The notes: generated from the letters alone by a model not told the origin. A stretch of 64,000 nucleotides of DNA from an uncultured Candidatus Saccharibacteria bacterium (GCA_947165465.1 CAMVAM010000005.1:1-64000); one strand, 5' to 3'; shown: positions 25,081 to 35,499, counted from the stretch's first letter. A program made the numbers and translations.

Positions 25081-25485
25081 ATGAAAATAACATCAGAACA
25101 AGAAATGCTCGACTTCGGCAAATCCTTCGCCGAAAAGATTTCTGTTCCAAAAGTTATCGAACTTGTTGGCGATGTCGGCACCGGCAAAACCACTTTTACA
25201 CGTGGACTCGCAGCAGGTTTAGGAGTAAATGAGCCAGTAACGAGCCCAAGTTTCACTATCTCGAAAGCTTACGCATTCAAAAATGGTGAACTCATTCATT
25301 ATGATTTTTACCGTTTGAAAGATCCCGGTCTCATGGCTGAAGATTTAGATGAAAGCATCAATAATAAAAATACCGTGGTTGTGGTTGAGTGGGCCGAAAG
25401 CGTCGAAAACTTTTTGCCTAGTGACCGCACTAAAATCGAAATTAAACTATGTGACGACGGCTCGCGTGAGGTAACAGTTCTATGA
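25081..25485 (+). CDS. tsaE: tRNA t6A biosynthesis ATPase TsaE
   Basis: 134 residues from ATG at 25081; the upstream extension of the frame is antisense to the Mur ligase. VIELVGDVGTGKTTFTRGLA is the Walker A region, VTSPSFTISKAY and HYDFYRL are the conserved TsaE motifs, and VVVVEWAE follows. TsaE works with TsaB and TsaD to make N6-threonylcarbamoyladenosine at A37 of ANN-decoding tRNAs. It overlaps tsaB by ATGA (25482-25485). Leaderless start predicted. Confidence 0.95.
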   Translation: MKITSEQEMLDFGKSFAEKISVPKVIELVGDVGTGKTTFTRGLAAGLGVNEPVTSPSFTISKAYAFKNGELIHYDFYRLKDPGLMAEDLDESINNKNTVVVVEWAESVENFLPSDRTKIEIKLCDDGSREVTVL

Positions 25486-25814
25486 AAATGTACTTAGATA
25501 CTTCAACCCCAACCACCATTCTAAAACTAGATGACCATGAATACACTTGGGAATCCGGTCGCGATTTAGCCGAGAATTTATTAAAGTTTCTCCACGATAA
25601 ATTAGCAGAGAACGGCAAAGATTTTATAGACCTAGAAGAAATCACTTTCATGTCTGGCCCGGGTTCTTTCACCGGCCTTCGCATCGGCGCCGCTGTCGTG
25701 AACACACTGGCAAACGAATTAAATATTCCTTTGAAAAACCACCACGGCGAAACCGTTAAAATCATTTTGCCTGATTATGGTCGTGGTGCCAATATTACAG
25801 CACCACGAAAATAA
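25482..25814 (+). CDS. tsaB: TsaB, N-terminal half only
   Basis: 110 residues against ~220-230 for usual TsaB. The N-terminal lobe is intact: MKMYLDTSTPTTILKL, then ITFMSGPGSFTGLRIGAAVVN, the family signature at the TsaD contact. The protein stops soon after where the second lobe would begin. The frame and start codon (ATGA overlap with tsaE) look healthy, so this is a real short gene rather than a decayed one. It ends directly against the clpP stop codon with no spacer. TsaB has no catalytic role itself; it scaffolds TsaD. Confidence 0.88.
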   Translation: MKMYLDTSTPTTILKLDDHEYTWESGRDLAENLLKFLHDKLAENGKDFIDLEEITFMSGPGSFTGLRIGAAVVNTLANELNIPLKNHHGETVKIILPDYGRGANITAPRK

Positions 25815-26405
25815 TTATTTAATTATCTCGTCGATAATACCGTATTCTTTGGCCTCTTCGGCACTCATCCAATTATCACGGTCCATGTCTTTTTCAACTT
25901 GGGCGAGTGACTTACCGGTATTTTTAGCAAAGATTTCCGCAAGACGCTTCTTTAAGAAAATACCTTCTTTTAACATGATTTCCTGGTCCGTAATTTTGCC
26001 TTCCGTACCGGACGATGGTTGGTGAATCATGATACGTGCATTTGGTAGACAAAATCTCTTGCCCTTCGCGCCACACGAAAGTAGCATTGCACCCATTGAA
26101 GCTTGAAGACCAATGCCAATCGTCTCCACATCCGGCTCGATGTAATTCATCGTGTCGATAATTGCAAGCCCATCATAAATTGAACCGCCTGGGGAATTAA
26201 TGTAAAGCTTGATTGGTTTCTTTGAATCTTCATGTGCGAGAAATAGCAGCTGCGCTACTACGAGATTTGCCGTGTGCGAGTTCACATCTTCACCCAGGAA
26301 AATGATTCTATCGTTAAGAAGTCTCGAATAAATATCATAGGCTCTTTCGCCACGATTAGTTTCTTCAATAATCGTTGGCACTAAATAATCGTTTGGTTTT
26401 TTCAT
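25815..26405 (-). CDS. clpP: ATP-dependent Clp protease proteolytic subunit ClpP
   Basis: 196 residues, typical. Catalytic Ser in [11 protein letters not shown], catalytic His in MIHQPSSG, and Asp in [15 protein letters not shown] region. [15 protein letters not shown] is the substrate-lining motif. ClpP forms the tetradecameric chamber fed by ClpC. It starts 1 bp after the clpC stop with AAGGAG in the clpC 3' end, so clpC-clpP form one HrcA/CIRCE-controlled unit. Confidence 0.97.
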   Translation of the reverse strand: MKKPNDYLVPTIIEETNRGERAYDIYSRLLNDRIIFLGEDVNSHTANLVVAQLLFLAHEDSKKPIKLYINSPGGSIYDGLAIIDTMNYIEPDVETIGIGLQASMGAMLLSCGAKGKRFCLPNARIMIHQPSSGTEGKITDQEIMLKEGIFLKKRLAEIFAKNTGKSLAQVEKDMDRDNWMSAEEAKEYGIIDEIIK

Positions 26406-26406
26406 A

Positions 26407-28875
26407 TTACTCCTTTACTAGTTTTAACTTATTTTTCTCAAGTTTAAGTACCGGAATGTCGCCCTTCTTTAGTTTTTCCGAAATGATTTCTTCGGAAAGA
26501 AGCGACTCAACTTCATCTTCAATTTTACGTCTGAGCGGCCTTGCGCCATTCTTCGGATCGTAACCTTCTTTGATTAACCATTCCTTGGCCTTCTCATCAA
26601 CTTTAAGACCAATGCCTTTCGTTGCGAGGCGCTTTCTTAAATCATTAATAAGGTTGTCAAAGATTTTCTCGACGTCTTTCTTCGTCAGCGCGTGGAACAC
26701 TAGAATATTGTCCAGACGGTTAATGAGCTCCGGACGCATCACCTTTTTCAGCGCCTTCATTGCATAGGACTTATTCTCTTCATATTCTTGCTCGAGTTCT
26801 TTTTTATCCTTCGCAGTTTTTGCCGTAAAGCCAAGTTCGCCCTCACGATACATATCTGCCGAACCAAGGTTAGAAGTAAGAATTACAATCGTATTGTTGA
26901 ATTTGATTTTATTACCCTGGCCATCCGTCAAAATCCCATCTTCGAGAATTTGGAGTAGGAGATTAAACACATCCGGATGCGCCTTCTCGATTTCGTCAAA
27001 GAGAATTACGGAATATGGTTTACGGCGCACAGCTTCCGTGAGTTTACCTCCGTCATCATAGCCAATGTATCCGGCCGGTGCGCCCACCAGTCTCGACACG
27101 TTATGTTTTTCACCAAATTCGCTCATGTCGATTTTGACTAGTGCATTTTCACCGCCAAATACTTCGCGCGCAATCACGCGGGCAAGTTCCGTTTTACCAA
27201 CACCGGTTGGACCCATAAACAGGAAAGAACCGATTGGGCGTCTTGAATCCGCGATTCCGGAACGACCACGGCGGATCGCTTTTGCAACCGCCTTAATCGC
27301 TTCGTCTTGTCCGATAATTGATTCTTTGAAATGCTCTTCAAGTTCCATCAACATCTTCATTTCAGAACCATGGACCTTTGAAACCGGAATGCCGGTCTTT
27401 AGCGATACGGCCGTTGCCAAATTCTCTTCTGTAAGCACCGGATTTTCAGTTTCCTTTACACCGGATTTTTCAAGTTTCTTAATTTCCTGTTCAAGTTTTG
27501 CGAGCTCAGTCTTGTAATTCGCAGCCTTTTCATAATCCTCTTTTTCAGCCGACTCATTAATCTTGTTTTCGAGCGTAGCCTTTTCAATCTTCATCTTCTT
27601 GTATTTGCTACCGCCCTTTTTATCAGCTGCCACTTTACAAATCGCCGAAGCCTCGTCGATAATATCAATCACTTTGTCCGGCATGAAACGGTCGTTAATA
27701 TAACGTTGGCTCATTGTAATAGCAGTTTCTAGAATCTCATCCGGAATCACCACACCATGATGCTTTTCATAGTGACCTTTAATGCCCTTCAAAATTCTGA
27801 GCGTCACTGCCGCCGATGGTTCCTCTACCATCACAGTCTGGAAACGACGCGAAAGTGCCTTATCTTTTTCAATCGACTTTCTGTATTCATCAAGAGTCGT
27901 TGCGCCAATTAGATTAATTGAATTACGAGCGAGCGCCGGTTTCAAAATATTTGCCGCGTCCATCGAACCTTCCGACGAACCAGCACCAGAGAGTAGATGA
28001 ATCTCATCGATAAACAGAAGAATCGAATCATCGCCGGTTGCTTCGTCAATGATTCCTTTAATTCTTTCCTCGAATTCACCACGGAATTTCGTACCAGCCA
28101 CCACTGATGAAAGATCCACTTGATAAATATGCTTACCAATCAAATTACCCGGCACTTCATTATTTACAATCCGAGCGGCCAAACCTTCCACAATCGCCGT
28201 CTTACCAACACCAGCCTCACCAATTAGTACTGGATTTGATTTAGTACGACGAGAGAGAACTGTGATGACCCTTTCAATCTCGCTCTCACGACCAATCACG
28301 GTGTCGAGTTTGCCAGCTCTGGCTTCTTCCGTCAAATCCTTACCATAGCGATTCAAGAATTTAAGCGGAGAATTCTTCAAATACTTTGCTTTTTCAGCTT
28401 TTAATCTCTCATCCTTCGTTTGTTCTTCCACCAAATCTTCAATCTCGTCCATGAGCTTGTCGGTATTAACCTTCAGCTGGACCAAAATCAAAGAAGCTCT
28501 GGAATTTGGCTGACTAAGAAGGGCATAAAGTAGATGCTCGGTCCCAATTACCGTAAGTCCCTGTTCTTGAGTATAATTCTGTGCCATTCTGAGTGTCAAA
28601 ATCACCGCTTCAGATAAAGACATCATCGCCATATCCGCACCCGGGACTTCAACTGCAACCTTATTCAAAGCTTTTTCAACTTCTTCAAGTGTGGCTCCGT
28701 GTTCGCGAATCATCTTTGCACCGGTTGAAGTGTCAATCGCCATAATACCAAGTAGCAAATGTTCCGTGCTCATGTAGCCATTATTGTATCTCTTACTATA
28801 AAAATCGGCCTTCTGGAGCGCAAATCTTGCGTTCTCGCTGAGCCGATTCATAATTTCACTAAATTCTTCTTGCAT
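26407..28875 (-). CDS. clpC: ATP-dependent Clp protease ATPase subunit ClpC
   Basis: 822 residues, typical for ClpC. N-domain repeats ([11 protein letters not shown] and [11 protein letters not shown]), AAA-1 Walker [16 protein letters not shown], a middle UVR-like coiled coil ([20 protein letters not shown]), AAA-2 Walker [12 protein letters not shown] and [18 protein letters not shown]. ClpC unfolds substrates for ClpP. Promoter TATAAT at 28882-28887, 6 nt before ATG, lies next to a perfect CIRCE operator (28893-28919), so heat-shock control by HrcA is expected; hrcA is not in the window. Confidence 0.97.
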   Translation of the reverse strand: MQEEFSEIMNRLSENARFALQKADFYSKRYNNGYMSTEHLLLGIMAIDTSTGAKMIREHGATLEEVEKALNKVAVEVPGADMAMMSLSEAVILTLRMAQNYTQEQGLTVIGTEHLLYALLSQPNSRASLILVQLKVNTDKLMDEIEDLVEEQTKDERLKAEKAKYLKNSPLKFLNRYGKDLTEEARAGKLDTVIGRESEIERVITVLSRRTKSNPVLIGEAGVGKTAIVEGLAARIVNNEVPGNLIGKHIYQVDLSSVVAGTKFRGEFEERIKGIIDEATGDDSILLFIDEIHLLSGAGSSEGSMDAANILKPALARNSINLIGATTLDEYRKSIEKDKALSRRFQTVMVEEPSAAVTLRILKGIKGHYEKHHGVVIPDEILETAITMSQRYINDRFMPDKVIDIIDEASAICKVAADKKGGSKYKKMKIEKATLENKINESAEKEDYEKAANYKTELAKLEQEIKKLEKSGVKETENPVLTEENLATAVSLKTGIPVSKVHGSEMKMLMELEEHFKESIIGQDEAIKAVAKAIRRGRSGIADSRRPIGSFLFMGPTGVGKTELARVIAREVFGGENALVKIDMSEFGEKHNVSRLVGAPAGYIGYDDGGKLTEAVRRKPYSVILFDEIEKAHPDVFNLLLQILEDGILTDGQGNKIKFNNTIVILTSNLGSADMYREGELGFTAKTAKDKKELEQEYEENKSYAMKALKKVMRPELINRLDNILVFHALTKKDVEKIFDNLINDLRKRLATKGIGLKVDEKAKEWLIKEGYDPKNGARPLRRKIEDEVESLLSEEIISEKLKKGDIPVLKLEKNKLKLVKE

Positions 28876-28892
28876 ACCTCTATTATACTAAA

Positions 28893-28919
28893 TTAGCACT
28901 CATTATGCAAGAGTGCTAA
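28893..28919 (-). promoter_or_regulatory. CIRCE operator upstream of clpC
   Basis: TTAGCACTC (28893-28901), 9-bp spacer, GAGTGCTAA (28911-28919): a perfect match to the HrcA-binding CIRCE inverted repeat. It covers the -35 to spacer region of the clpC promoter, the position expected for repression. Confidence 0.97.
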
Positions 28920-28946
28920 TTTAGAATTTTTATCTCTGTTTAAGCT

Positions 28947-29774
28947 TTAGCCACAGACTACATTATTCGCATGGAGCCAACCCTCTACCGAACCACCATC
29001 GAGATATTCACCGGTAGTTGGCGCTACACGCATCACACCGCCATCTTTGATAAAATCATCAATTGGATCCGTCACCATGTATTCTTGATCTTTTGGACCA
29101 AAATCATGTTCATCAACATATTTTACGATTCTATTTAGGAGTTCCGGAGTCATGATGTACTTTGATACATTAATGAGATTTGATGGAGCATCTTCTGGTT
29201 CTGGTTTTTCAACTACACCTACTAGCTTACCATCTTTTTCGGAAAGCACACCATATTTTTTCACCTTTTCTTTTGGAATTTCTACACCAAGAATTGCTGA
29301 CTCCTCATTCTCGCCGGAAGCCTTAATCAGAGCTTCTGCCGCTGATTCGCCACCTGGATTCCAAATGAAATCGTCACCCATAAATACAAGTACTGGCTCA
29401 TCAACCTTGTACTCCTTCACCACGAGCGCAATTGGCACAGCCGTACCATATTTACCGGCTGGATCCTGCACCGTATAGTGAATCGTCACGTCATCCGGAA
29501 GAGTCTTAGCAAGTTTAAGTCTATCTTCCTTGCCACGCTCAATCAGATACTGATTAAGTGCTAGATTATCCTTGTAGAATTCTTGCACCTGGCACGGCTC
29601 GGTGTTGGAAATCACCATGTAAATATCTTTTACACCGGCTTTTATGAGTTCTTGCACGGAATAATCCACGAGTGGACGATTTCCCACAGGAAGCATTGAT
29701 TTTTCGATAATCTTAGTAATTGGAAGACGCCTAGTCCCCCATCCCGCAACCGGGATAATAGCTTTCGTAATCAT
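28947..29774 (-). CDS. galU: UTP-glucose-1-phosphate uridylyltransferase
   Basis: 275 residues. IIPVAGWGTRRLPITKIIEKSM is the nucleotide-binding motif, followed by VDYSVQELIKAGV, FMGDDFIW (metal-binding Asp), GVEIPKEKVKKYGVL and VEKPEPEDAPSN. It makes UDP-glucose for cell-surface glycans. TATAAT (29782-29787) ends 7 nt before the ATG and overlaps the gpmI stop, so it may have its own leaderless transcript in addition to read-through from gpmI, which ends 8 bp upstream. Confidence 0.95.
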   Translation of the reverse strand: MITKAIIPVAGWGTRRLPITKIIEKSMLPVGNRPLVDYSVQELIKAGVKDIYMVISNTEPCQVQEFYKDNLALNQYLIERGKEDRLKLAKTLPDDVTIHYTVQDPAGKYGTAVPIALVVKEYKVDEPVLVFMGDDFIWNPGGESAAEALIKASGENEESAILGVEIPKEKVKKYGVLSEKDGKLVGVVEKPEPEDAPSNLINVSKYIMTPELLNRIVKYVDEHDFGPKDQEYMVTDPIDDFIKDGGVMRVAPTTGEYLDGGSVEGWLHANNVVCG

Positions 29775-29782
29775 AATATATA

Positions 29783-31375
29783 TTATATCACAGAAATCAG
29801 AGGTTTATCCCAAGAAGACGGATAGTCAGGCTGGCCTAGCATCAAAGCAATTGTCGAAGCAATATTTGAAAGCCCCGGCTCATAAATCGGTACCATTTTA
29901 TACTTGTCACGATTATCAGTATTATCATAAATGATGCACGGAATCTTATTCAACGTATGCGAGGTCTTCTTGTTGCCGTCTTTATCGAGCAATTCTTCCG
30001 CGTTACCATGGTCGGCGCAAATGATTAATACGCCACCGAGTTCGTCAACTCTCTTCGCGATTCTCGCAAGTGACAAATCAATCGACTCCATCGCTACAAT
30101 CGTCGCTTCCATGTCAGCCGTGTGACCAACCATATCACCACCAGGGAAATTCACACGTACAAAATCATACTTATCCATATTCTCGACGACTGCATCCGTA
30201 ATCTCGGCACACTTCATCCATGGACGCGTTTCAAACGGTTCCGTATACGACTCAATTTCTTTAAATACTTCGCCATCAGCCGCATCATAACTATTACCAT
30301 TAAAGTAATAAGTAATATGACCAAACTTCACGGTTTCAGACACTGCAAACTGTTTCATCTTTTTCTGCGAAACAAATGTATTTAAAGTATCATTAATCTC
30401 AGTCGGTTCAAACAAACGATGCTCCGGCACGTGTGTATCGGAATTATATTCCGTAAGACCAGCGAAATAAACGTCGCTCGGCTTATAATCGCCACGATTA
30501 AAATACGGGAAATCCCAATAGGTAAATGCCATCGCAATTTCAATTGCGCGATCAGCCCGGAAATCGAAATAGATAAACGCGTCACCCGGTTTAACTTTCC
30601 CTATTGGCTGGTCATTTTCATCCACAATCACAAATGGTGGCAGATTCTGATCCTGTACTTCTGGATTTAATCTTCTGAGTACCTGGATTGCTTCATCGGC
30701 TGACTTAAAGAAATAATCGGCTTCACCATTTACCATTGCATCCCAACCACGTGCCACAACTTGCCAATCATTTTCGTAGCGGTCAGCCACAAATACCATC
30801 CTGCCACCACCGGTTGCAATTCTAATATCAGCATCCGTAAATCTTTTAGCAAAATCTTCGAGTTTATCAATATAAAGTGGCTCGGACTGTGGCGCTACAT
30901 CTCTGCCGTCAAACACGGCATGAATCCTCATCTTTCTAACACCTTCGCGGTAAGCTTGCTCAATCATACGTTCTAGATGCACGATGTGACTATGTACACC
31001 ACCATCCGAAAAAATCCCCGAAAAATGGAGTGTATGATTACCTTCTTTTTTGACTTGTTCGATTAAGCCTTTCCAAGCGTCAGAATTAAATACTTCACCG
31101 GAATTAATCGCCTCATTTGCTCTTGCAATACCGTGCTTAATCGCACGACCGGCACCAATCGTATTGTGCCCAACCTCAGAATTCCCCATTTGTCCAGGCG
31201 TTAAGCCCACTGCTTCACCAGAAGCATTGAGAGCAATATGATAACACTCCCTCGCGGCCTTTCCGAGAAAAGTCGTTCTAGCTTTTGATACGGCATTGCC
31301 AGGACCATCCGGTGCCAAACCAACGCCATCTAATATTGCGAGCACTACAGGCCCATCATACTGCAGTTTATTCAT
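29783..31375 (-). CDS. gpmI: 2,3-bisphosphoglycerate-independent phosphoglycerate mutase
   Basis: 530 residues from the ATG at 31375, 6 nt behind a TATAAT (31382-31387); an in-frame ATG at 31393 lies upstream of that box. VVLAILDGVGLAPDG binds manganese, GQMGNSEVGHNTIGAGR carries the phosphoserine nucleophile, RIATGGGRMVFVADRYENDW, NFPGGDMVGHTAD and CADHGNAEELLD complete the metal sites. It interconverts 3- and 2-phosphoglycerate in lower glycolysis. A terminator hairpin (31392-31423) lies just upstream, ending the arginine-antiporter transcript. Confidence 0.97.
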   Translation of the reverse strand: MNKLQYDGPVVLAILDGVGLAPDGPGNAVSKARTTFLGKAARECYHIALNASGEAVGLTPGQMGNSEVGHNTIGAGRAIKHGIARANEAINSGEVFNSDAWKGLIEQVKKEGNHTLHFSGIFSDGGVHSHIVHLERMIEQAYREGVRKMRIHAVFDGRDVAPQSEPLYIDKLEDFAKRFTDADIRIATGGGRMVFVADRYENDWQVVARGWDAMVNGEADYFFKSADEAIQVLRRLNPEVQDQNLPPFVIVDENDQPIGKVKPGDAFIYFDFRADRAIEIAMAFTYWDFPYFNRGDYKPSDVYFAGLTEYNSDTHVPEHRLFEPTEINDTLNTFVSQKKMKQFAVSETVKFGHITYYFNGNSYDAADGEVFKEIESYTEPFETRPWMKCAEITDAVVENMDKYDFVRVNFPGGDMVGHTADMEATIVAMESIDLSLARIAKRVDELGGVLIICADHGNAEELLDKDGNKKTSHTLNKIPCIIYDNTDNRDKYKMVPIYEPGLSNIASTIALMLGQPDYPSSWDKPLISVI

Positions 31376-31391
31376 AAGCTTATTATAACAC

Positions 31392-31423
31392 AAAAAATCC
31401 GGCTTTTTACGACCGGATTTTTT
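31392..31423 (-). terminator. Terminator downstream of the arginine antiporter gene
   Basis: AAAATCCGG (31394-31402) pairs with CCGGATTTTT (31413-31423). Both strands have a T-run, but on the minus strand it ends the transcript of the gene stopping at 31497. A second hairpin precedes it at 31451-31480. Confidence 0.85.
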
Positions 31424-31450
31424 AATCTAATTACAGCTTCGGTAATTACT

Positions 31451-31480
31451 AAATCTACCCCCATTTCTGGAGGTAGATTT
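31451..31480 (-). repeat. Inverted repeat between antiporter stop and terminator
   Basis: AAATCTACC...GGTAGATTT, 10-bp arms with a short loop. No T-run follows, so it is more likely a 3' mRNA-stabilising hairpin than a terminator. Confidence 0.65.
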
Positions 31481-31496
31481 ATCTGTTTGTTTTATT

Positions 31497-33191
31497 TTAG
31501 AGCGAGAATAGGCAGAGCACTACAATGTTCACCACTGCAATGCAGGCCACAACTCGGATTCCCCACTTAAACCAAGTCGAGTAGTCAACTTTAGCAAGTG
31601 CGAGGCCACCCATAATCGCACCACAGGTAGGTGTGATGAGGTTGACGAGACCATTTGCTGCTACGATTGTCATCGCAGCCACGTTGGTGCTGTAACCAAG
31701 GTTTGCAGCAACCGGCGCGACAATTGGCGTCGAAAGTGTTGCAAGACCAGATGATGACGGTACCAAGATCGAAAGCACCACATGAAGCAAATAGTTCAAA
31801 GGTACGAACAACATTTCTGGAAGTGTTGCCAAGAAGTTCGTTGCATTGTAAACGATGTAGTTATCGATGTAGGTTTGACTCATAAGCACAGATGCACCAC
31901 GTGCGACTGCAATCACGAGAACCACGCCAATCATATCATCGGCACCATCGATAAATGTATCGACATAGCTATGTTCACCTTCACGGTTAATAAGCGAAAT
32001 GATGATTGATACTAAGAAGAACCACAATGCCGCTTCGTAGAACCACCAATCACCAAGTGCTTCACCTGTTAAGCCGCCCGTAAAGAAGCCGCCTAGTGCG
32101 TCATGGAATTGTGCGAATATATTATTCTCAAAGAATTCACCCCATGGGATGAAGCTAATAATCATCACCACGAATGACAAGGCGAACACAATAAGCGATG
32201 CAATCTGCTTACCGGTAAGTTTAGTGTCATCATCCTTTGTTTCAAGGAACTTACCATATTTCTTTTCAGCCATTGCTTGCTCACGAAGGCTAAGGAAGGT
32301 TGAACCTTTATCGCGTTGAACCTTCTTTGCATAGCGAACTACAAAGAATGCTGAAATTGCAAGCGTGGTGAGCCAGAGTACTACACCAATGAGAATAACT
32401 GTACCGTTGTTAAACTCGATACCTGCATCCTTCATTGCGGACACTGCAACACCGGTTGCAAATGGGTTGATAGTAGAACCAAGCACACCAGAACCAGCAC
32501 CGAGGAGAATCGTTGCGACACCTACGAGTGGATCCATGCCAGCAGCATACATCGTTGCGGCGATGAGCACGTAGAAGCCCACGCTTTCTTCAAGGAAGCC
32601 ATAGGTTGTACCAAGAATTGAGAAGATGAACATGAGAAGAAGAATAAGTAGATATTCTTTGCCATGTAGTTTCTTCACCAAAATCTTGATTCCGGTTTCG
32701 AGTGCTTTGGTTTTTGCCATCACGGCAAGGAAACCACCGAGTACCATCACGAAGATACATACATCGATAGCATCAGCAAAACCAAGAATTGGAGCCTTTA
32801 AAATTTGAAATAGTTTGGCGCCTTCTACACCGGAACCATCAACAAGAACGCATTCGCCACCTACAGCTTCTTCACAAGCTTCGAGAGATTCGTAGGTTGC
32901 AGTTTCATCGGTTGTGGTTTCGCCTGTAGCTTCAGCACTGTCAACTACATTACCTTCGAGCGTAGTTGCATCACCGGCTTCGAGAGGAGTAGCATCACCA
33001 GCCAAAGCGGTTGTTTCATCGGCAGCTGCTTCAACAAGCTCAGCTTCCTCGACTTCTGCTGGAGCCGCTTGATATTTTGCCTTAGGCAAAACATGAGACA
33101 AAATACCAAGAAGTACAATCAAAATCACGATAATCGAGTATGCCGACAGCATCGCTCGACTAGTCTTCTTACGATTTTTCTTCTTAAACAT
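31497..33191 (-). CDS. arcD: YfcC/ArcD2-family antiporter, probably arginine-ornithine exchange
   Basis: 564 residues with about 12 transmembrane helices. GVLGSTINPFATGVAVSAM and PTCGAIMGGLALAKVDYSTW are typical of the YfcC (C4-dicarboxylate carrier-like) family, which often sits beside arginine deiminase genes and exchanges arginine for ornithine. Between the first helix (about 15-37) and the second (about 130-155) is an ~80-residue insertion full of Glu, Ala and Thr, with a cysteine pair (EACEEAVGGECVL). Shine-Dalgarno AAGGA precedes ATG. It lies directly after arcA in the same direction. Substrate is inferred from the neighbourhood. Confidence 0.85.
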   Translation of the reverse strand: MFKKKNRKKTSRAMLSAYSIIVILIVLLGILSHVLPKAKYQAAPAEVEEAELVEAAADETTALAGDATPLEAGDATTLEGNVVDSAEATGETTTDETATYESLEACEEAVGGECVLVDGSGVEGAKLFQILKAPILGFADAIDVCIFVMVLGGFLAVMAKTKALETGIKILVKKLHGKEYLLILLLMFIFSILGTTYGFLEESVGFYVLIAATMYAAGMDPLVGVATILLGAGSGVLGSTINPFATGVAVSAMKDAGIEFNNGTVILIGVVLWLTTLAISAFFVVRYAKKVQRDKGSTFLSLREQAMAEKKYGKFLETKDDDTKLTGKQIASLIVFALSFVVMIISFIPWGEFFENNIFAQFHDALGGFFTGGLTGEALGDWWFYEAALWFFLVSIIISLINREGEHSYVDTFIDGADDMIGVVLVIAVARGASVLMSQTYIDNYIVYNATNFLATLPEMLFVPLNYLLHVVLSILVPSSSGLATLSTPIVAPVAANLGYSTNVAAMTIVAANGLVNLITPTCGAIMGGLALAKVDYSTWFKWGIRVVACIAVVNIVVLCLFSL

Positions 33192-33250
33192 TTTTTATCC
33201 TTTTTACTTTATTATTATCCCCCAACAAACTTGCCTAACCTCTACGTCCT

Positions 33251-34480
33251 CTATTCCTCCTCTCTTACTAAGGCCATCGTCATACAATGGGTGCCTCCGC
33301 GGCCACGCGAAAGTTCCGCACTTGGAATCTCAATCACTTTGATACCATGCTTTCTTAAAGCCTCATTCGTTACAAAGTTTCTATCATATGCCGTCACGAC
33401 GCCCGGGCGAATACAGAAGAGGTTTACGCCATCAGTCCATTGCTCACGTTCAGCATCGATTCTGCGACCATTGCCACATTTGATAAGCTCAACCTTATCA
33501 AGATGGAGATACTTCTCGAGTACCTTAGTCAAGCTCTGATGAATTTCAACAATTTCAAGTTCACCACCAGTGCCCTTCGTGATTTCGTAAATAGTCGAAA
33601 TGTCCATAATAGCATCTTGCACGGCAAACTTGTTTACATCTACACGTGTCATCACAGTATCAAGATGCATGAAACTTCTTTCATCCGGAATATCGACAGC
33701 TAAGACATACTTAAATGTATTGTTCTTGTCCTTAAACAAGTTTCTAGCAAACGTTGCAATTGCATCAGGCTCAGTACGTTGCGAAATACCAATCGCAATC
33801 ACTTCCTTTGAAAGCACCTGAATATCACCACCTTCGATTGAATATGGCTCAGTGCGATCATAGTAAAGTTTAATATCATCATAAAATGGATGATACTTAA
33901 ACACATATTCTAGAAGAATTGATTCACGCGTACGTACATTTGACCACATCTTGTGCACTGTCACACCACGACCAATCGTGGAAAGAGGATCACGTGGACA
34001 ATAAATATTTGGCATTGGGTCAAGCACCATCTTGCCAAGGTCACGTGTTGAATAGAAACCGGAAATGCCTTTCAGTTTCTTAATTTCAGTGATATCGGTA
34101 CCAGCAATACACTTCTTAATCATGTCATGATTGTCTTTGTAGCTATCGAGAAGTTCATAGCAATACTTGGCAATTCTTGGTGAAGTCACACCGGCTTCAG
34201 CAATAAACTGTTCCAAGAATTTTTTGCGTACCGAACGACCACCAGCATCAAGCGCCTCAGCGGCCAAATCTTCAATATAAACTACTTCCACACCCTCAGC
34301 TCTAAGAGCATTTGCGAATGCATCATGCTCCTTTTGTGCATCCTTTAGGTATGGAATATCATCAAAAAGTAATCTTCCAAGCGTGTTTGGGGTGAGGTTC
34401 AAGAACTCATCGCCCGGACGATGGAGCAGTACTTTCTTTAGTGGCGCAATTTCGCTAAAATTGCAAATTGCATTTTTCAT
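33251..34480 (-). CDS. arcA: Arginine deiminase
   Basis: 409 residues, typical. N-terminal [12 protein letters not shown], then [27 protein letters not shown] (catalytic His) and the C-terminal [12 protein letters not shown] with the nucleophilic Cys near residue 399. It converts arginine to citrulline and ammonia. The ATG overlaps the argF stop (TAATG) and AGAGGAGG is a strong Shine-Dalgarno, so arcB/argF and arcA are co-translated. The pathway gives ATP and ammonia, useful in an acidic oral or gut habitat. Confidence 0.98.
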   Translation of the reverse strand: MKNAICNFSEIAPLKKVLLHRPGDEFLNLTPNTLGRLLFDDIPYLKDAQKEHDAFANALRAEGVEVVYIEDLAAEALDAGGRSVRKKFLEQFIAEAGVTSPRIAKYCYELLDSYKDNHDMIKKCIAGTDITEIKKLKGISGFYSTRDLGKMVLDPMPNIYCPRDPLSTIGRGVTVHKMWSNVRTRESILLEYVFKYHPFYDDIKLYYDRTEPYSIEGGDIQVLSKEVIAIGISQRTEPDAIATFARNLFKDKNNTFKYVLAVDIPDERSFMHLDTVMTRVDVNKFAVQDAIMDISTIYEITKGTGGELEIVEIHQSLTKVLEKYLHLDKVELIKCGNGRRIDAEREQWTDGVNLFCIRPGVVTAYDRNFVTNEALRKHGIKVIEIPSAELSRGRGGTHCMTMALVREEE

Positions 34481-35499
34481 TAATGGTTTTCCTCCTCTTT
34501 ATTATTATCTTCATCAATTAATGTTAGATACATTACAGCTTTAATTGTGTGCATGCGGTTTTCCGCTTCATCAAATACCGCAGAGCGTTCAGACTCAAAG
34601 ACCTCATTTGTAACTTCCATTTCCGGGATTCCAAATTGGTCATTTACTTCATTAGCAACTTTTGTGTTTAAATCATGGAACGACGGCAGGGCATGTAAGA
34701 AAATCGTCGTTGGTTTTGCACGGTTCATAAGATTCATCGTTACTTGATATGGTTTGAGCAGGTTAATTCTCTCACCCCATTTATCTTTATCTTCACCCAT
34801 CGATAGCCAGACATCAGCATAAATTGCATCTGCCTTGCCTTCAAGTGCACCAAGGTCATCCGTCACCGTAATCGTGCAACCATTTTTTTTGGCAATTTCA
34901 CGGCATTTGTTCACGAGTTCATCATCCGGCTTGCGCTCATTTGGTCCACAGGCGATGTAATTAACGCCCATCTTAGCGCTCATTGCCATCAGGGAATTAG
35001 CCACATTGTTGCGTGCATCACCCACAAATGCGAGTGTCAAACCTTCGAGGTGGCCAAACTTCTCTTCCATCGTGAGAAAATCTGCAAGCACCTGCGTCGG
35101 ATGGCAATAATCCGTAAGACCATTCCATACTGGCACATCGGCATACTTCGCCAATTCTTCCACCGTTTCCTGTTTAAAGCCACGAAATTCAATACCGTCA
35201 TAGAATCTAGCCAAAACTCTTGCAGTATCGGCGATTGATTCCTTGTGTCCCATCTGCGATCCGGTCGGATCAAGATAGGTGACACCCATACCCAAATCAT
35301 AACCTGCGACCTCAAAACTACAACGCGTGCGCGTAGAAGTTTTTTCAAATAAGATTGCAATGTTTTTGTTTGGGAAGTACTTGTGGTTCTCGCCTTTGTG
35401 CTTCATTTCCTTAAATTGTTTTGCCGTATCTAGCATGTAGCGAAGCTCTTCTTCACTAAAGTCTAGAATCTTAAGAAAATCTCTTCCTTTAAAATTCAT
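34480..35499 (-). CDS. argF: Ornithine carbamoyltransferase (catabolic)
   Basis: 339 residues. [16 protein letters not shown] is the carbamoyl-phosphate loop, HPTQVLADF follows, [15 protein letters not shown] is the second domain, and [10 protein letters not shown] stands where most enzymes have HCLP. The missing cysteine (Ala here) normally contacts the ornithine side. Linkage with arcA and arcC shows a catabolic role (citrulline + phosphate to ornithine + carbamoyl phosphate), so arcB is an equally good name. Shine-Dalgarno AAGAAGGG with a TATAAT upstream. Divergent from arcC. Confidence 0.95.
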   Translation of the reverse strand: MNFKGRDFLKILDFSEEELRYMLDTAKQFKEMKHKGENHKYFPNKNIAILFEKTSTRTRCSFEVAGYDLGMGVTYLDPTGSQMGHKESIADTARVLARFYDGIEFRGFKQETVEELAKYADVPVWNGLTDYCHPTQVLADFLTMEEKFGHLEGLTLAFVGDARNNVANSLMAMSAKMGVNYIACGPNERKPDDELVNKCREIAKKNGCTITVTDDLGALEGKADAIYADVWLSMGEDKDKWGERINLLKPYQVTMNLMNRAKPTTIFLHALPSFHDLNTKVANEVNDQFGIPEMEVTNEVFESERSAVFDEAENRMHTIKAVMYLTLIDEDNNKEEENH

